DNA of 35,551 nucleotides from Halioglobus sp. (GCA_029246385.1 JAQWNG010000007.1:1-35551); one strand, 5' to 3'. Positions 1 to 8,662 are shown, numbered from the stretch's first letter. The notes: generated by a model from the sequence alone, not told the origin. A program made the numbers and translations.

Positions 1-1
1 C

Positions 2-205
2 ATTAACGTCGATTCTTTGAAAAGCGTACTGGCGGCGATGGGTTCAGCTCCGGTTTTGGCCGATGGCACGCAAAATGGGGTTATTTTCAATGGTGCCGCT
101 AGCGCCGCTGAGGCAAAAGCGGAATACCGAGCAGGCTTGCTCGCTGCGCGTGATATACTCCGCGACGCTTATAGTTTCGATTCCACGAACGCTGAAACTT
201 GGTAA
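2..205 (+). CDS. 3' end of an unrecognised gene (partial)
   Basis: An open frame enters from the left edge and stops at TAA 203-205, so only the last 67 residues are visible. The tail is alanine-rich and helical-looking and ends in ...STNAETW. I do not recognise the family. It lies upstream of an imelysin-family lipoprotein and a TonB-dependent receptor, and a hairpin with a short T run follows the stop, so it may be the last gene of its transcript. The in-frame TTG at 17 is probably not the real start because the frame stays open to the edge. Its neighbours suggest an envelope or iron-related role, but nothing in the visible residues shows this. Confidence 0.55.
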   Translation: MNVDSLKSVLAAMGSAPVLADGTQNGVIFNGAASAAEAKAEYRAGLLAARDILRDAYSFDSTNAETW

Positions 206-211
206 GCCAGC

Positions 212-240
212 AGAGCAGTCTTTAGTCAGACTGCTCTTTC
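212..240 (+). terminator. Hairpin with short T tract after the partial gene
   Basis: A perfect 10-bp inverted repeat (AGAGCAGTCT at 212-221 with AGACTGCTCT at 228-237) has a 6-nt loop and is followed by TTC. It lies 7 bp after the stop of the partial gene. The T run is short, so termination may be weak or need the following hairpins. Confidence 0.6.
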
Positions 241-246
241 ACTAGC

Positions 247-281
247 AGGAGGCAGCCCCTCCTGTCGTTCGCTACGGCGAA
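247..281. repeat. Two adjacent small inverted repeats
   Basis: AGGAGG (247-252) pairs with CCTCCT (258-263) across a 5-nt loop. TTCGC (268-272) then pairs with GCGAA (277-281) across the loop TACG. Together with the hairpins at 212-237 and 286-303 they make four hairpins in 92 bases. The function is unknown; they could form a structured untranslated RNA or be a repeated palindromic element. Confidence 0.5.
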
Positions 282-285
282 ACTT

Positions 286-307
286 AAGGCGCGAAAGCGC
301 CTTTCTT
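286..307 (+). terminator. GAAA-tetraloop hairpin upstream of the imelysin gene
   Basis: AAGGCGC (286-292) pairs with GCGCCTT (297-303) around a GAAA tetraloop and is followed by TCTT. The shape is that of an intrinsic terminator, but it sits only about 30 bp before the start codon of the next gene. It could therefore be an attenuator or part of a leader rather than a plain end point. Confidence 0.5.
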
Positions 308-334
308 GCGATTTAAAAGAGGGTAATCGACACC

Positions 335-1579
335 ATGTTTTTCTTAATCAGAGCAGCACTAATAGCGGTACTCCTAGCACTGCCATTAATGGGTTGCGTG
401 GATGATAGCACCGGCGGCTCAGGGTCCGACAATTCTGACGCTGACGGCTTTGATTTCACGGTTATGTTTGCCAACTATGCTGACAACATTATTCTGCCAA
501 ACTACGAAGCCGTAGCAAGACTGGCGATAGATATTGAGTCGGAAACTGGGCCGATCTCAACCTATTGTCAAAGCATTGGCACCGCTAATGAGAGTGCCGC
601 GGTTAACGCGGCCAAAAACGCTTGGGACGGCCTGATGTTGGCAATTCAGGAGACGGAACTGCACATCCTCGGACCGGCAGCCAGCAACAATAACGCGCTG
701 TCAAACCGGCTTAACTCGAGCGCCATTGGGTCTATTAGCCTTTGTGGTGTGGATCAGTCGGTAGTGCAATCGGCGCAAGACCCCGGCTTCGACATCGACA
801 GTAAAACCGTCACCCAGCGCGGCATTGGTGCGCTTGAATATCTGTTGTTCAATTCCGACTTGGCACAAAACTGCCCCAGTCAGATCGTTGAAACAGCCGA
901 TTGGGACAGTCGACCTGCCGCACAGCGGCAATTATTGCGCTGCGAATATGCCATTGTCGTTGCGAGCGATATTGCCAGCACCGCTGCGGATTTACGCGAC
1001 GCTTGGTCCAGCGACGCCGGTGATTACCGCAGCACCTTTATCAATCCAGCAAACACCGGTGATAGCTTAGAGGAGTTGTCAGACGCGCTTTTCTACCTCG
1101 ATCTCGATGTTGCGGATCGCAAACTGGCTATTCCTACCGGCGTCAATGATGCATGCGCGGCATTGTCTTGCCCTCAGAGCGTGGAGTCACCTTACAGTCA
1201 ATACTCATTGGACAATATCCGAGCAAACCTTCAGTCCTTTGGCACGTTGATGACGGGCGGATCCGGCCTGGGTTTCGACGACCTTATTGACGATGCCGGC
1301 GTGCCTGAATTGAACCAGCGCTTTGCAGATAATACTGCTGCGGCCATTGCCTTCATCGACACTGCCTCTGAGTCACTTTTTGAGCAGGCGAGTGCAATCG
1401 ATTCCAGCGCCGCGGAAACGGACTGCAACAATGCTTATGCTAATCCGGATGTCATCGGTCGTTTTTCTGCGTGTAATCTGTTGGGCGTGATTAAGCTGAT
1501 TAATGACGACTTGAAAATTGGCTTTGTCGCCGCGATTGAAGTGGACTTGCCCGACAGGGCCCAGTCCGATAACGACTGA
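335..1579 (+). CDS. Imelysin-family (peptidase M75-like) lipoprotein
   Basis: This 414-residue protein has a lipoprotein signal with lipobox LMGC (Cys21). Residue +2 is Val rather than Asp, which favours the outer membrane. Imelysin-family proteins (IrpA/IPPA type) are iron-regulated helical envelope proteins whose exact role, iron uptake or binding, is debated. The family signature GxHxxE is recognisable at about 163-168 as GIGALE followed by YLLF; the usual histidine is glycine here. Other support comes from the N-terminal helix around NYADNIILPNYEAV and the Cys pairs spread through the protein. The ATG at 335 is preceded by a purine-rich AGAGGG site. It ends 11 bp before a TonB-dependent receptor, so the two are probably co-transcribed and act together in iron acquisition. 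Classification is good; biochemical role is open. Confidence 0.82.
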   Translation: MFFLIRAALIAVLLALPLMGCVDDSTGGSGSDNSDADGFDFTVMFANYADNIILPNYEAVARLAIDIESETGPISTYCQSIGTANESAAVNAAKNAWDGLMLAIQETELHILGPAASNNNALSNRLNSSAIGSISLCGVDQSVVQSAQDPGFDIDSKTVTQRGIGALEYLLFNSDLAQNCPSQIVETADWDSRPAAQRQLLRCEYAIVVASDIASTAADLRDAWSSDAGDYRSTFINPANTGDSLEELSDALFYLDLDVADRKLAIPTGVNDACAALSCPQSVESPYSQYSLDNIRANLQSFGTLMTGGSGLGFDDLIDDAGVPELNQRFADNTAAAIAFIDTASESLFEQASAIDSSAAETDCNNAYANPDVIGRFSACNLLGVIKLINDDLKIGFVAAIEVDLPDRAQSDND

Positions 1580-1590
1580 GAGGAAACAAC

Positions 1591-3780
1591 GTGAAACATG
1601 TAATCAAAAGTCTGTCTGCTCTGCTTGTGCTGGGCGCTGCAGATATCATGGCGGCCGATGGTCAGAGCAATGACGCCTTTAACAAGGAATTCATGGAAGA
1701 AGTGATCGTGTCGGGCGGCAAGGAGGGTGCGCGCACAATGTCGGGGTCAGCGTATGTGCTGGACAAGGCAGACCTGGAACAATTTGACTTTTCCGATCTG
1801 AATAAGGTGCTGTCAACGATACCCGGCGTCTATATTCGTCAGGAGGACGGCTTCGGATTGCGCCCCAATATTGGTCTGCGTGGCGTCACCAGCGAGCGCA
1901 GCCAGAAAATTACGCTGATGGAGGACGGCATCCTGATAACGCCAGCGCCATACTCGGCCCCCGCGGCCTACTACATGCCCAATGTGAGCCGCATGAGCAC
2001 GGTTGAGGTTGTTAAAGGCCCCGCGACGATTAAGTACGGACCAAACAATGTGGGAGGCTCTGTGAATCTGGTAACGCCTGCTATTCCAGATGAGCGAACG
2101 GGCTTTGTGGATCTGGGTGCCGGCAATGATGGCTATGAGAAGTATCAGGTTTTTTTTGGTGACCGAATCGGTGATTTTGGTTACTGGATTGACGGGCTGC
2201 GTTTTGGCAGCGACGGTTTTAAAGAGTTGGATACGGACGGAGACACTGGGTTCGAGCGCAACGATATTAACGCCAAAATGCAGTGGGTGCCGGACGATTT
2301 GTTAGGGGTGCCACAGCGCTTTATCCTAAAAGCGGGGTACGCTGACGAGAATTCCGATGAGACCTATCTCGGCCTGACGCAGCAGGATTTTGACAATAAC
2401 CCACTGCGCCGCTATGCCGCTAGTCAACTGGATAATTTCGATTCAGAGCATTGGCTGGTAAATTTGGACCACGGCTTATATTTGAGCGAGTCGCTGACGA
2501 TAGGTACGCAAATTTATTGGAACTCTTTCAAGCGGTCTTGGAACAAGTTGGACGGTTTTGTGGCAGGGCCAAGCCTGAACACTATTTTAGAGCAGCCTGA
2601 TCTATTCCCGCGTCAGGTCGATATCATACGCGGTGACATAAACTCTAATCTGGTGGCTACCGACACGCTAGATGTTACCGACAATGACCGCAAGTATGAA
2701 TCCGCCGGCATTCAGGTAGCCGCTGACTACGCTATCGATTACGGCGCTTTTGCGCATAATATAGAAGCGGGCTTGCGCTATCATTACGATTCGATTGATC
2801 GCGACCATTTTTCTCGCAGCTACTTAATGAGCGACAGCGACATGGTCACTGACGGCATCGAGCGTGGGAATAAAACGCTCAACGACGCCGATACCGAAGC
2901 CGTTGCGACTTATCTGCGCGATACCGTCGACTGGCAGGACTGGAAATTCAATGTGGGCCTTCGCTATGAGTATATTGATAGTCACTTTAATGACGAACTG
3001 AACAGCCGTCAGAGCCGCAATTCTCAGTCGCTATTAGCGCCCGGGGCAGGCGTCTTTTGGCAATACACCGATCAACTTGGCTTTCTGTTGGGCATCAATA
3101 AGGGCTTCTCGCCCACTGGGGCCTCTGCCTCGAGTAACGTGGATGCCGAGGAAGCGATCAACTTTGAATATGGCCTCCGCTACGACACCGAAGTGCTGCA
3201 GGCGCAGGTGATAGGTTTCTTTAGTGACTACGACAATCTTATAGGACGCTGCCGTGCCAGTGACAGCGGCTGTGAAGTCGGTGAGGAATTTAACGGCGGT
3301 GAAGTACAGATCGCCGGTGTTGAGGTATATGGCAATTATCTGCTAAACGCAGGCGGAGCCGTCGAGTTTCCTGTCAATGTCAGCTACACCCACACGGAAT
3401 CCTCTTTTCAGACGTCGTTCAACTCTAGCTTCTCTCAATGGGGCAACGTCAAACAGGGCGATTCATTGCCGTATCTCCCTGAAAATATCGGCCGGATACA
3501 GCTTGGTGCCGAGGCTAATAAATGGGAGGCCTTCGTTGCAGTGAGTTATCAAGGCGAGATGAGGGATCAAGCCGGACGAGGCAGCTTTGATGATGTCATC
3601 CACACAGATGAGTACACAACCCTCGACCTGTCCTTGTTGTGGCGACCCTCAGACGCATGGTTGGTGCAGTTCACGGTTGACAATGTCACTGAGGAAGAAG
3701 CCATCGTATCTTGGCGGCCTTTCGGCGCTCGCCCCAACTCTCCGCGTCTGTATCGGGGCCGCGTGAGATATACGTTCTAA
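1591..3780 (+). CDS. TonB-dependent outer-membrane receptor, FecA-like
   Basis: This is a 729-residue receptor starting at GTG 1591 with AGGA just upstream. A signal peptide (about 1-21) is followed by a TonB-box-like EEVIVSG (36-42). The plug domain (about 45-160) carries typical features: LNKVLSTIPGVYIRQEDG, PNIGLRG, VEVVKGPATIKYGPNNVGG and VNLVTP. The rest is a 22-strand-type barrel ending in the aromatic residue of RVRYTF, as needed for outer-membrane insertion. The closest well-known group is FecA-like ferric citrate/siderophore receptors, but the ligand cannot be read from sequence. No FecR/FecI pair and no N-terminal signalling extension are present, so it is not an obvious transducer. 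It follows the imelysin lipoprotein by 11 bp and lies 20 bp ahead of a membrane hydroxylase. Confidence 0.9.
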   Translation: MKHVIKSLSALLVLGAADIMAADGQSNDAFNKEFMEEVIVSGGKEGARTMSGSAYVLDKADLEQFDFSDLNKVLSTIPGVYIRQEDGFGLRPNIGLRGVTSERSQKITLMEDGILITPAPYSAPAAYYMPNVSRMSTVEVVKGPATIKYGPNNVGGSVNLVTPAIPDERTGFVDLGAGNDGYEKYQVFFGDRIGDFGYWIDGLRFGSDGFKELDTDGDTGFERNDINAKMQWVPDDLLGVPQRFILKAGYADENSDETYLGLTQQDFDNNPLRRYAASQLDNFDSEHWLVNLDHGLYLSESLTIGTQIYWNSFKRSWNKLDGFVAGPSLNTILEQPDLFPRQVDIIRGDINSNLVATDTLDVTDNDRKYESAGIQVAADYAIDYGAFAHNIEAGLRYHYDSIDRDHFSRSYLMSDSDMVTDGIERGNKTLNDADTEAVATYLRDTVDWQDWKFNVGLRYEYIDSHFNDELNSRQSRNSQSLLAPGAGVFWQYTDQLGFLLGINKGFSPTGASASSNVDAEEAINFEYGLRYDTEVLQAQVIGFFSDYDNLIGRCRASDSGCEVGEEFNGGEVQIAGVEVYGNYLLNAGGAVEFPVNVSYTHTESSFQTSFNSSFSQWGNVKQGDSLPYLPENIGRIQLGAEANKWEAFVAVSYQGEMRDQAGRGSFDDVIHTDEYTTLDLSLLWRPSDAWLVQFTVDNVTEEEAIVSWRPFGARPNSPRLYRGRVRYTF

Positions 3781-3799
3781 TGCAGCGCAAACTGTCGCT

Positions 3800-4747
3800 A
3801 TGATTGATCTGGCAGACCTTTTTATAACGCCGTTGCAGGGGCCGATCGATCCAAGCAAACGCCTGTTTTGGATGTTCTTACTCAGTTCACTGCTGATGGC
3901 ATCGTTGGCGGTGAGTTGGCGCAGCCGACAGTTTAATTTAGCACGTCAGGTGTCTGCACTTTTTTCTAAGCAGTATTGGTTTCATCGATCCAATGCCACC
4001 GATGCTGGTTTGCTGCTGTTGAATCATGCGTTACATATCCTGCTAATAATTCCTCTGGTAGGCAGCTATTTGGCGGGCGCCGTGGCCGTAGGCAGTGTGA
4101 TGCAAAGCGAGTTCGGCGATGCGCCAGACTTGCCGGGGTCCACACTCGCGGTGGGGATAGCCTACACACTCGTGTTATTTTTAATGGAAGATTTGAGCCG
4201 CTTCGGTCTGCATCGAGCATTCCATCGTTTTCCGTTGCTATGGCACTTTCATCGCACGCACCACAGCGCCACAAATCTCACGCCACTCACGGTGCACCGC
4301 GTACACCCCGTAGAATCCTGCGCGTATTTTTTTCGCGGCTTCATTGTTTTTAGTGGGGTCAGTGGCTTATTTCTATATCTGTTCGGTGGCCGCCTCAGCG
4401 GTATCGATATCTTCGGCGTGGACTGTCTTGGTTTCCTGTTCAATTTTTTTGGTGCCAATCTGAGGCATACGCCGATTTGGCTGGGGTTTGGCCGACTAGA
4501 GCGGCTCCTCATCAGCCCGGCACAGCACCAAATTCACCACAGCGTTGCCATGCAACATCGGGGCAAAAACCTCGGTAGTTGCCTGTCCATCTGGGATCGC
4601 TTCAGCGGCAGTTGGCTGGCTTCCGGTGCTTATCAGCCACTCGAATTCGGACTGAGCCCACAAGTCGATGTCGAGATTGCCCGCGACGACAGAGCACTTG
4701 GCTATAGTTTGCCGACGCGTCTGACGGTGCCTTCTTCATTGGGCTGA
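3800..4747 (+). CDS. Fatty acid hydroxylase / sterol desaturase superfamily membrane protein
   Basis: This is a 315-residue protein with several hydrophobic segments (about 22-42, 70-102, 115-130, 178-222). It carries the di-iron histidine clusters of the superfamily: HRAFH (138-142), HRTHH (151-155), a further HRVHP (166-170) and HQIHH (243-247). Members use a membrane-embedded di-iron centre to hydroxylate or desaturate lipids; the substrate here is unknown. The ATG at 3800 lies 20 bp after the receptor stop, so it probably belongs to the same transcript. It may use the iron imported by its neighbours, or modify a lipid or lipophilic siderophore, but that is speculation. It converges with the ABC transporter genes on the other strand. 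Confidence 0.85.
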   Translation: MIDLADLFITPLQGPIDPSKRLFWMFLLSSLLMASLAVSWRSRQFNLARQVSALFSKQYWFHRSNATDAGLLLLNHALHILLIIPLVGSYLAGAVAVGSVMQSEFGDAPDLPGSTLAVGIAYTLVLFLMEDLSRFGLHRAFHRFPLLWHFHRTHHSATNLTPLTVHRVHPVESCAYFFRGFIVFSGVSGLFLYLFGGRLSGIDIFGVDCLGFLFNFFGANLRHTPIWLGFGRLERLLISPAQHQIHHSVAMQHRGKNLGSCLSIWDRFSGSWLASGAYQPLEFGLSPQVDVEIARDDRALGYSLPTRLTVPSSLG

Positions 4748-4831
4748 GCCGTTACTATTTTATAACCTAGGGTTTGACGATTCAGTTGGAGCCACGCCAA
4801 TGATGTCCGCGTGTTAATGCTAAGCGACGCC

Positions 4832-4851
4832 GCGCTCACACTTACGAGCGC
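4832..4851. repeat. Inverted repeat between convergent genes
   Basis: GCGCTC (4832-4837) pairs with GAGCGC (4846-4851) over an 8-nt loop, in the 143-bp gap between the hydroxylase gene and the convergent fbpC. It could help terminate either transcript, but no T run follows on either strand. Confidence 0.3.
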
Positions 4852-4890
4852 AGGATAGCGATTCGGTCTGCCCGTTTGAGTCAATTTTTG

Positions 4891-5922
4891 TTACCGAAAA
4901 ACGATGAGATCTTTTTCTGTTAGGCGCACGGGCAGCGGTTCACCACGATCACATTCAATCGTGAGCTCTGTAGCGCACCTCAATATCTGTCCGTCATCTA
5001 GCGACAGCTCATACAGGTAGTGGGATCCACGATAGTGGCGTTGAATAATGGTCAGAGGAACGCCGCTAGGGTCGTACACAAGATGTTCGGGTCTCAGCAG
5101 CACGTGATACTCAATCGATGTCGTAAGTTGGTTCGCTCCGTTGAGTAGCTGCTGCAAGACGCCGGGTGGTCCATCGGCTGATGAAATGACTTTAGTTAAG
5201 CTACCTTCTCCAATGAATTTGGCTGCGAAAGGTGAAGCTGGGGACTGGTAAAGGCTTTCCCCCGTCCCAGCCTGAACCACTTGCCCTTCATTCATCAGTG
5301 CAATGTGGTCGGCCATCTCAAACGCTTCATGCTGATCGTGCGTGACGAGCAGCGCGGTAACGTGTTGAGCCTTTAACAGGAGCCTTATTTCACTCGCCAA
5401 ACTGGTACGTTGTGCCTCATCCAATCCAGAAAAGGGCTCGTCTAACAGCAGCAATTGAGGTTTAGGTGCCAGCGCTCGTGCCAGTGCAACACGCTGCTGC
5501 TGTCCGCCTGAAATCTCATGTGGGAACTTGGTGCCGACGTCTGGCAATCCAACCAAGGCTAGCATCTCTTGTATGCGATCACGCTGCTCAGCAGCAGTAA
5601 GGTGCCGTAGACCAAAGGCTACATTATGTTCCACAGTGAGGTGGGGAAAGAGCGCGAAGTCCTGAAAAACCATGCCAATGTTGCGATGCTCGGCCGGTAT
5701 GTTGATCATGTCGCTGGCTATGAGCTTGTCTTTTATTGCGATAGTGCCTGCTGTTATTACTTCGAACCCTGCGATCGCGCGCAGTAGGCTGGTCTTGCCG
5801 CAACCGGAGGGCCCCAGTAAACAGCCGATGTCGCCCGTTTGCAGCGATAAGCTGACATCACGTATGGCGACCACATCGCCGTATTGCACCTGCAAATTGT
5901 GTAGTTTGAGTTGATCAGGCAT
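4891..5922 (-). CDS. fbpC: Ferric iron ABC transporter ATP-binding protein
   Basis: This is a 343-residue ATPase counted from ATG 5922, which has AGAGGG upstream; a TTG at 5943 is the other candidate start. It has Walker A GPSGCGKT (37-44), Q-loop Q87 in VFQDF, signature ISGGQQQR (137-144), Walker B LLLLDE (157-162) and H-loop H195. The C-terminal 100 residues form a regulatory extension of the FbpC/PotA type. It powers uptake of Fe3+ from the periplasm. The start overlaps the permease stop by 8 bp, which points to translational coupling in a fbpA-fbpB-fbpC operon read leftward. The choice of iron rather than another substrate rests on the binding protein and the permease. Confidence 0.88.
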   Translation of the reverse strand: MPDQLKLHNLQVQYGDVVAIRDVSLSLQTGDIGCLLGPSGCGKTSLLRAIAGFEVITAGTIAIKDKLIASDMINIPAEHRNIGMVFQDFALFPHLTVEHNVAFGLRHLTAAEQRDRIQEMLALVGLPDVGTKFPHEISGGQQQRVALARALAPKPQLLLLDEPFSGLDEAQRTSLASEIRLLLKAQHVTALLVTHDQHEAFEMADHIALMNEGQVVQAGTGESLYQSPASPFAAKFIGEGSLTKVISSADGPPGVLQQLLNGANQLTTSIEYHVLLRPEHLVYDPSGVPLTIIQRHYRGSHYLYELSLDDGQILRCATELTIECDRGEPLPVRLTEKDLIVFR

Positions 5923-7585
5923 GACTCGAAGGCCCTCTGTCAAGGTTACGCATAAGCAGTATTACAGGGAGGAGGCCGATTATTACGATTGCCAATGCGG
6001 GAAGGGCGGCATCGGCCAAGCGTTCATCCGAGGCTAACTCGAAGGTTCTGACGGCAAGCGTGTTGAAGTTAAACGGTCTGAGTATCAAGGTCGTTGGAAG
6101 TTCCTTCAGTACATCAACAAATACCAGCAGCAGCGCGGTGAGAAGACTGCCGCGCAGCAGTGGTAGATGGATTTCACGAAGCGCTCGTTTATTTGAGCTG
6201 CCCAGCGAGCGGGCAGCTTCATCCAGGCTTGGCTTGATGCGACTTAGCCCGGATTCCACTGTTTGCAGAGAGACGCTTAAAAAGCGGACGACATATGCAA
6301 AAACAAGTGCCACTAGCGTGCCGCTTAATAGCAGGCCAGTAGAGACGCCGAATAGCGTTTGTGACAGCGTATCAAGTTGATTGTCCAGTGTGCCGAACGG
6401 AATGAGTACGCCTACGGCGATGACGGTGCCCGGAACGGCGTAGCCCATTGAGGCAATGCGCACGGCACCCGTCTGCGTTGCGCCCGGATATCGGCGCTTT
6501 CCGTAGCCGAAAAATAGTGCAAGCACCAGGCAGATAAATGACGCGAAGAGCGCGAGTGATAGGCTGTTCCACAACAGATACAGGAATTGGCTATCCACTG
6601 CAGTTCTCCAGCTAATGCTAGCCCAACTCAGTAGTTGCATCGCCGGCAAAAGAAATCCTAGAGTAACTATCAGTACACAAAAACCTGTGGCGAGCGCTGC
6701 ATGAGTGCCGCGCAATGTTATCCGTTGAATTGCGCTGCGAGTCGCAGTGGCATGAAACTGCATGCGATTGCGTGATGCGCGCTCTATGGCCATCAGTACG
6801 AACACAAATAACAGCAAAAACCCTGCAAGTTGGGCTGCGGTGCGCAACTCGCCCAGGCCATACCAAGTTCGAAAGATTCCCGTAGTAAAGGTGCTTACCC
6901 CAAAGTAGTCCACGGTGCCATAGTCCGCGAGTGTTTCCATCAACGCTAGGCTGAGACCCGCGACAATAGCGGGACGGGCCATCGGTAACGCGACGCGAAA
7001 AAATGTGCGCCAGCGACCGACACCAAGACTGCGTGCGGCTTCTAGGGCGGCACCCGATTGATTGGTAAAGGCGACGCGGGCAATTAGATAGATATATGGA
7101 TATAGCACCAGTGATAGCATGCAAATGGCACCGCCAAGTGATCGGATCTCGGGGAAAAAATAGTCGCCATAGCTCCAATTAAACCAACCACGAAGACTCG
7201 ACTGCACTGGACCCGAAAAGTCCAGTAAGCCGGTATAAGTGTAGGCAATAATATAGGCCGGCAGAGCCATAGGCAGCAGTAAGCCCCAGCTCAATAGCTT
7301 GCGCCCGGTAAACTCGCAGGTGGCACACAGCCACGCGGTAACGACACCGAGCAATAAAGTTCCTGTGCCCACCCCTAGCATTAACGCCAGCGAATTTATT
7401 AAGTAGCCAACTAGGACGGTATCGAGGATGTGTGTCCACGTGGGGGAATAGGGTGCAAGAAGACTTGAGCCGATGACAAGCACCGGCAGCGCGACAGTTA
7501 ATGCGGTGAGTACGAGACCGACCCGCCATGCCATTCCATGCCAGCGAGGGGGTTGCAGTTGAATGTTCGCGGGTGCTATTTCCAA
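5915..7585 (-). CDS. fbpB: Ferric iron ABC transporter permease (fused, two domains)
   Basis: This is a 556-residue inner-membrane protein with about 12 hydrophobic segments in two homologous halves, as in FbpB/SfuB. Each half carries an EAA loop: EAARSLGVGRWRTFF (182 on) and EAARSLGSSNKRAL (457 on). The second is followed by DVLKELPTTLILRPFNF, a segment typical of iron permeases. The start is probably TTG 7585, preceded at a suitable distance by AAGG and overlapping the binding-protein stop by 10 bp. ATG 7534 is an alternative. It passes Fe3+ delivered by the periplasmic binding protein, using ATP hydrolysis by the adjacent ATPase. The full length and both EAA loops argue that it is functional. 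Confidence 0.88.
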   Translation of the reverse strand: MEIAPANIQLQPPRWHGMAWRVGLVLTALTVALPVLVIGSSLLAPYSPTWTHILDTVLVGYLINSLALMLGVGTGTLLLGVVTAWLCATCEFTGRKLLSWGLLLPMALPAYIIAYTYTGLLDFSGPVQSSLRGWFNWSYGDYFFPEIRSLGGAICMLSLVLYPYIYLIARVAFTNQSGAALEAARSLGVGRWRTFFRVALPMARPAIVAGLSLALMETLADYGTVDYFGVSTFTTGIFRTWYGLGELRTAAQLAGFLLLFVFVLMAIERASRNRMQFHATATRSAIQRITLRGTHAALATGFCVLIVTLGFLLPAMQLLSWASISWRTAVDSQFLYLLWNSLSLALFASFICLVLALFFGYGKRRYPGATQTGAVRIASMGYAVPGTVIAVGVLIPFGTLDNQLDTLSQTLFGVSTGLLLSGTLVALVFAYVVRFLSVSLQTVESGLSRIKPSLDEAARSLGSSNKRALREIHLPLLRGSLLTALLLVFVDVLKELPTTLILRPFNFNTLAVRTFELASDERLADAALPALAIVIIGLLPVILLMRNLDRGPSSHA

Positions 7586-8619
7586 CCAGCCTTATCCATC
7601 GCCATTACGGCTTGAGCGTTTAGTTTGCCCAATTCAGCTACATCGATTGGGTCTGCCTTAAACGTGCCCCATGTGGCTAGCAGTTCGCTTACAGGCACAT
7701 TGTCGCGTACCGGATACTCGTTATTCGTTTCAGCATACCACTGCTGGCTGCTATCGCGAGTCAGGAACGTAATTAATTGGACAGCTAATTCAGGTTGATC
7801 AGAGGCTGCTGTCACGCCGACGCCGGATATATTGACGTGAGTGCCACGGTCATGTTGATTTGGCCAAAAGATGCCAACCTTAGATGCTGCGATGCGCTCA
7901 GCCTTGTTGCTTGATGTCATCATCCCCCCAAGATAGTAGCTGTTAACTATGGCCACGTCGCACAGACCGGCCGCCACAGCCTTGATCTGGTCTCTATCGC
8001 CACCCTGTGGCGGGCGAGCAAAATTGGCCACGAAGCCATCAAGCCATGCGGCAGTTTTTTCTGCTCCCTGTGTGGCCAGCATGCTGGCGACTAGAGACTG
8101 ATTATAGATATTAGCGGACGAGCGCACGCAGATTCGCCCGCGCCACTGCGGCTGCGCAAGCGCTTCGTAGGTGCTAAGCGTGTCAGGATTTACGTTGATA
8201 AGGTTATACACCAGCGCACGCGCTCGAACACTAAGGCCATACCAATAGCCTTTGGGGCTGCGCAACCGGGCGGGAACAGCGGCCTCTAATTCAGGCGAGG
8301 TTCGCGCTAGCAGCGCACCTGCCTCCTCTGCCCGCACCAGTCGACCCGCGTCGCTGGTGATCAAAATATCTGCAGGCGAATTGCGTCCCTCAGCTTGTAA
8401 CCGAGTCAGTAACGCATCCCCTTTGCCGGTCACAAGGTTGACCGTGATACCTGTTTCCGCAGAAAACTCATCTAGCAATGGTTTTATCAGCGCTTCCTGG
8501 CGGGCTGAATAGACATTGAGTTCCTGCGCTATCGCAGGTGCAGTGGCAATCAGCATCAGCATGAGCGCATAGGTCAGTGTTTGGACGGCGCTAAGACACG
8601 CGGTGGCAGGGGATTTCAT
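7576..8619 (-). CDS. fbpA: Periplasmic ferric-iron binding protein
   Basis: This is a 347-residue protein with a signal peptide (cleavage likely after ATAPAIA, residue 31), starting at ATG 8619 with GGAAAA upstream. The mature N-terminus ELNVYSARQEALIKPLLD is typical of FbpA/IdiA/FutA proteins. The Tyr-Tyr pair of NSYYLGG (226-232) corresponds to the iron-ligand tyrosines of this family, and another tyrosine lies in the mature N-terminal NVYS. It captures Fe3+ in the periplasm and hands it to the permease. It is the first gene of the operon. A Fur-like site overlaps the proposed promoter, so iron-dependent repression is likely. Confidence 0.9.
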   Translation of the reverse strand: MKSPATACLSAVQTLTYALMLMLIATAPAIAQELNVYSARQEALIKPLLDEFSAETGITVNLVTGKGDALLTRLQAEGRNSPADILITSDAGRLVRAEEAGALLARTSPELEAAVPARLRSPKGYWYGLSVRARALVYNLINVNPDTLSTYEALAQPQWRGRICVRSSANIYNQSLVASMLATQGAEKTAAWLDGFVANFARPPQGGDRDQIKAVAAGLCDVAIVNSYYLGGMMTSSNKAERIAASKVGIFWPNQHDRGTHVNISGVGVTAASDQPELAVQLITFLTRDSSQQWYAETNNEYPVRDNVPVSELLATWGTFKADPIDVAELGKLNAQAVMAMDKAGWK

Positions 8620-8643
8620 AGTGTTTTCCAATTAGATATCAAT

Positions 8644-8662
8644 GAGAACGACAATTATTCCC
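8644..8662 (-). promoter_or_regulatory. Candidate Fur box upstream of fbpA
   Basis: The 19-mer GAGAACGACAATTATTCCC on the + strand matches the Fur consensus GATAATGATAATCATTATC at 13 of 19 positions by eye. It lies 25 bp upstream of the fbpA start and covers the proposed -10 element, the usual place for Fur repression. Confidence 0.5.

Noticed and set aside
1591-3780. FecA with surface-signalling system
   Set aside because: No N-terminal signalling domain and no FecI/FecR genes nearby.
6618-7178. 186-codon frame within fbpB in another frame of the same strand
   Set aside because: The permease frame has full family motifs across this stretch; the other frame is a shadow.
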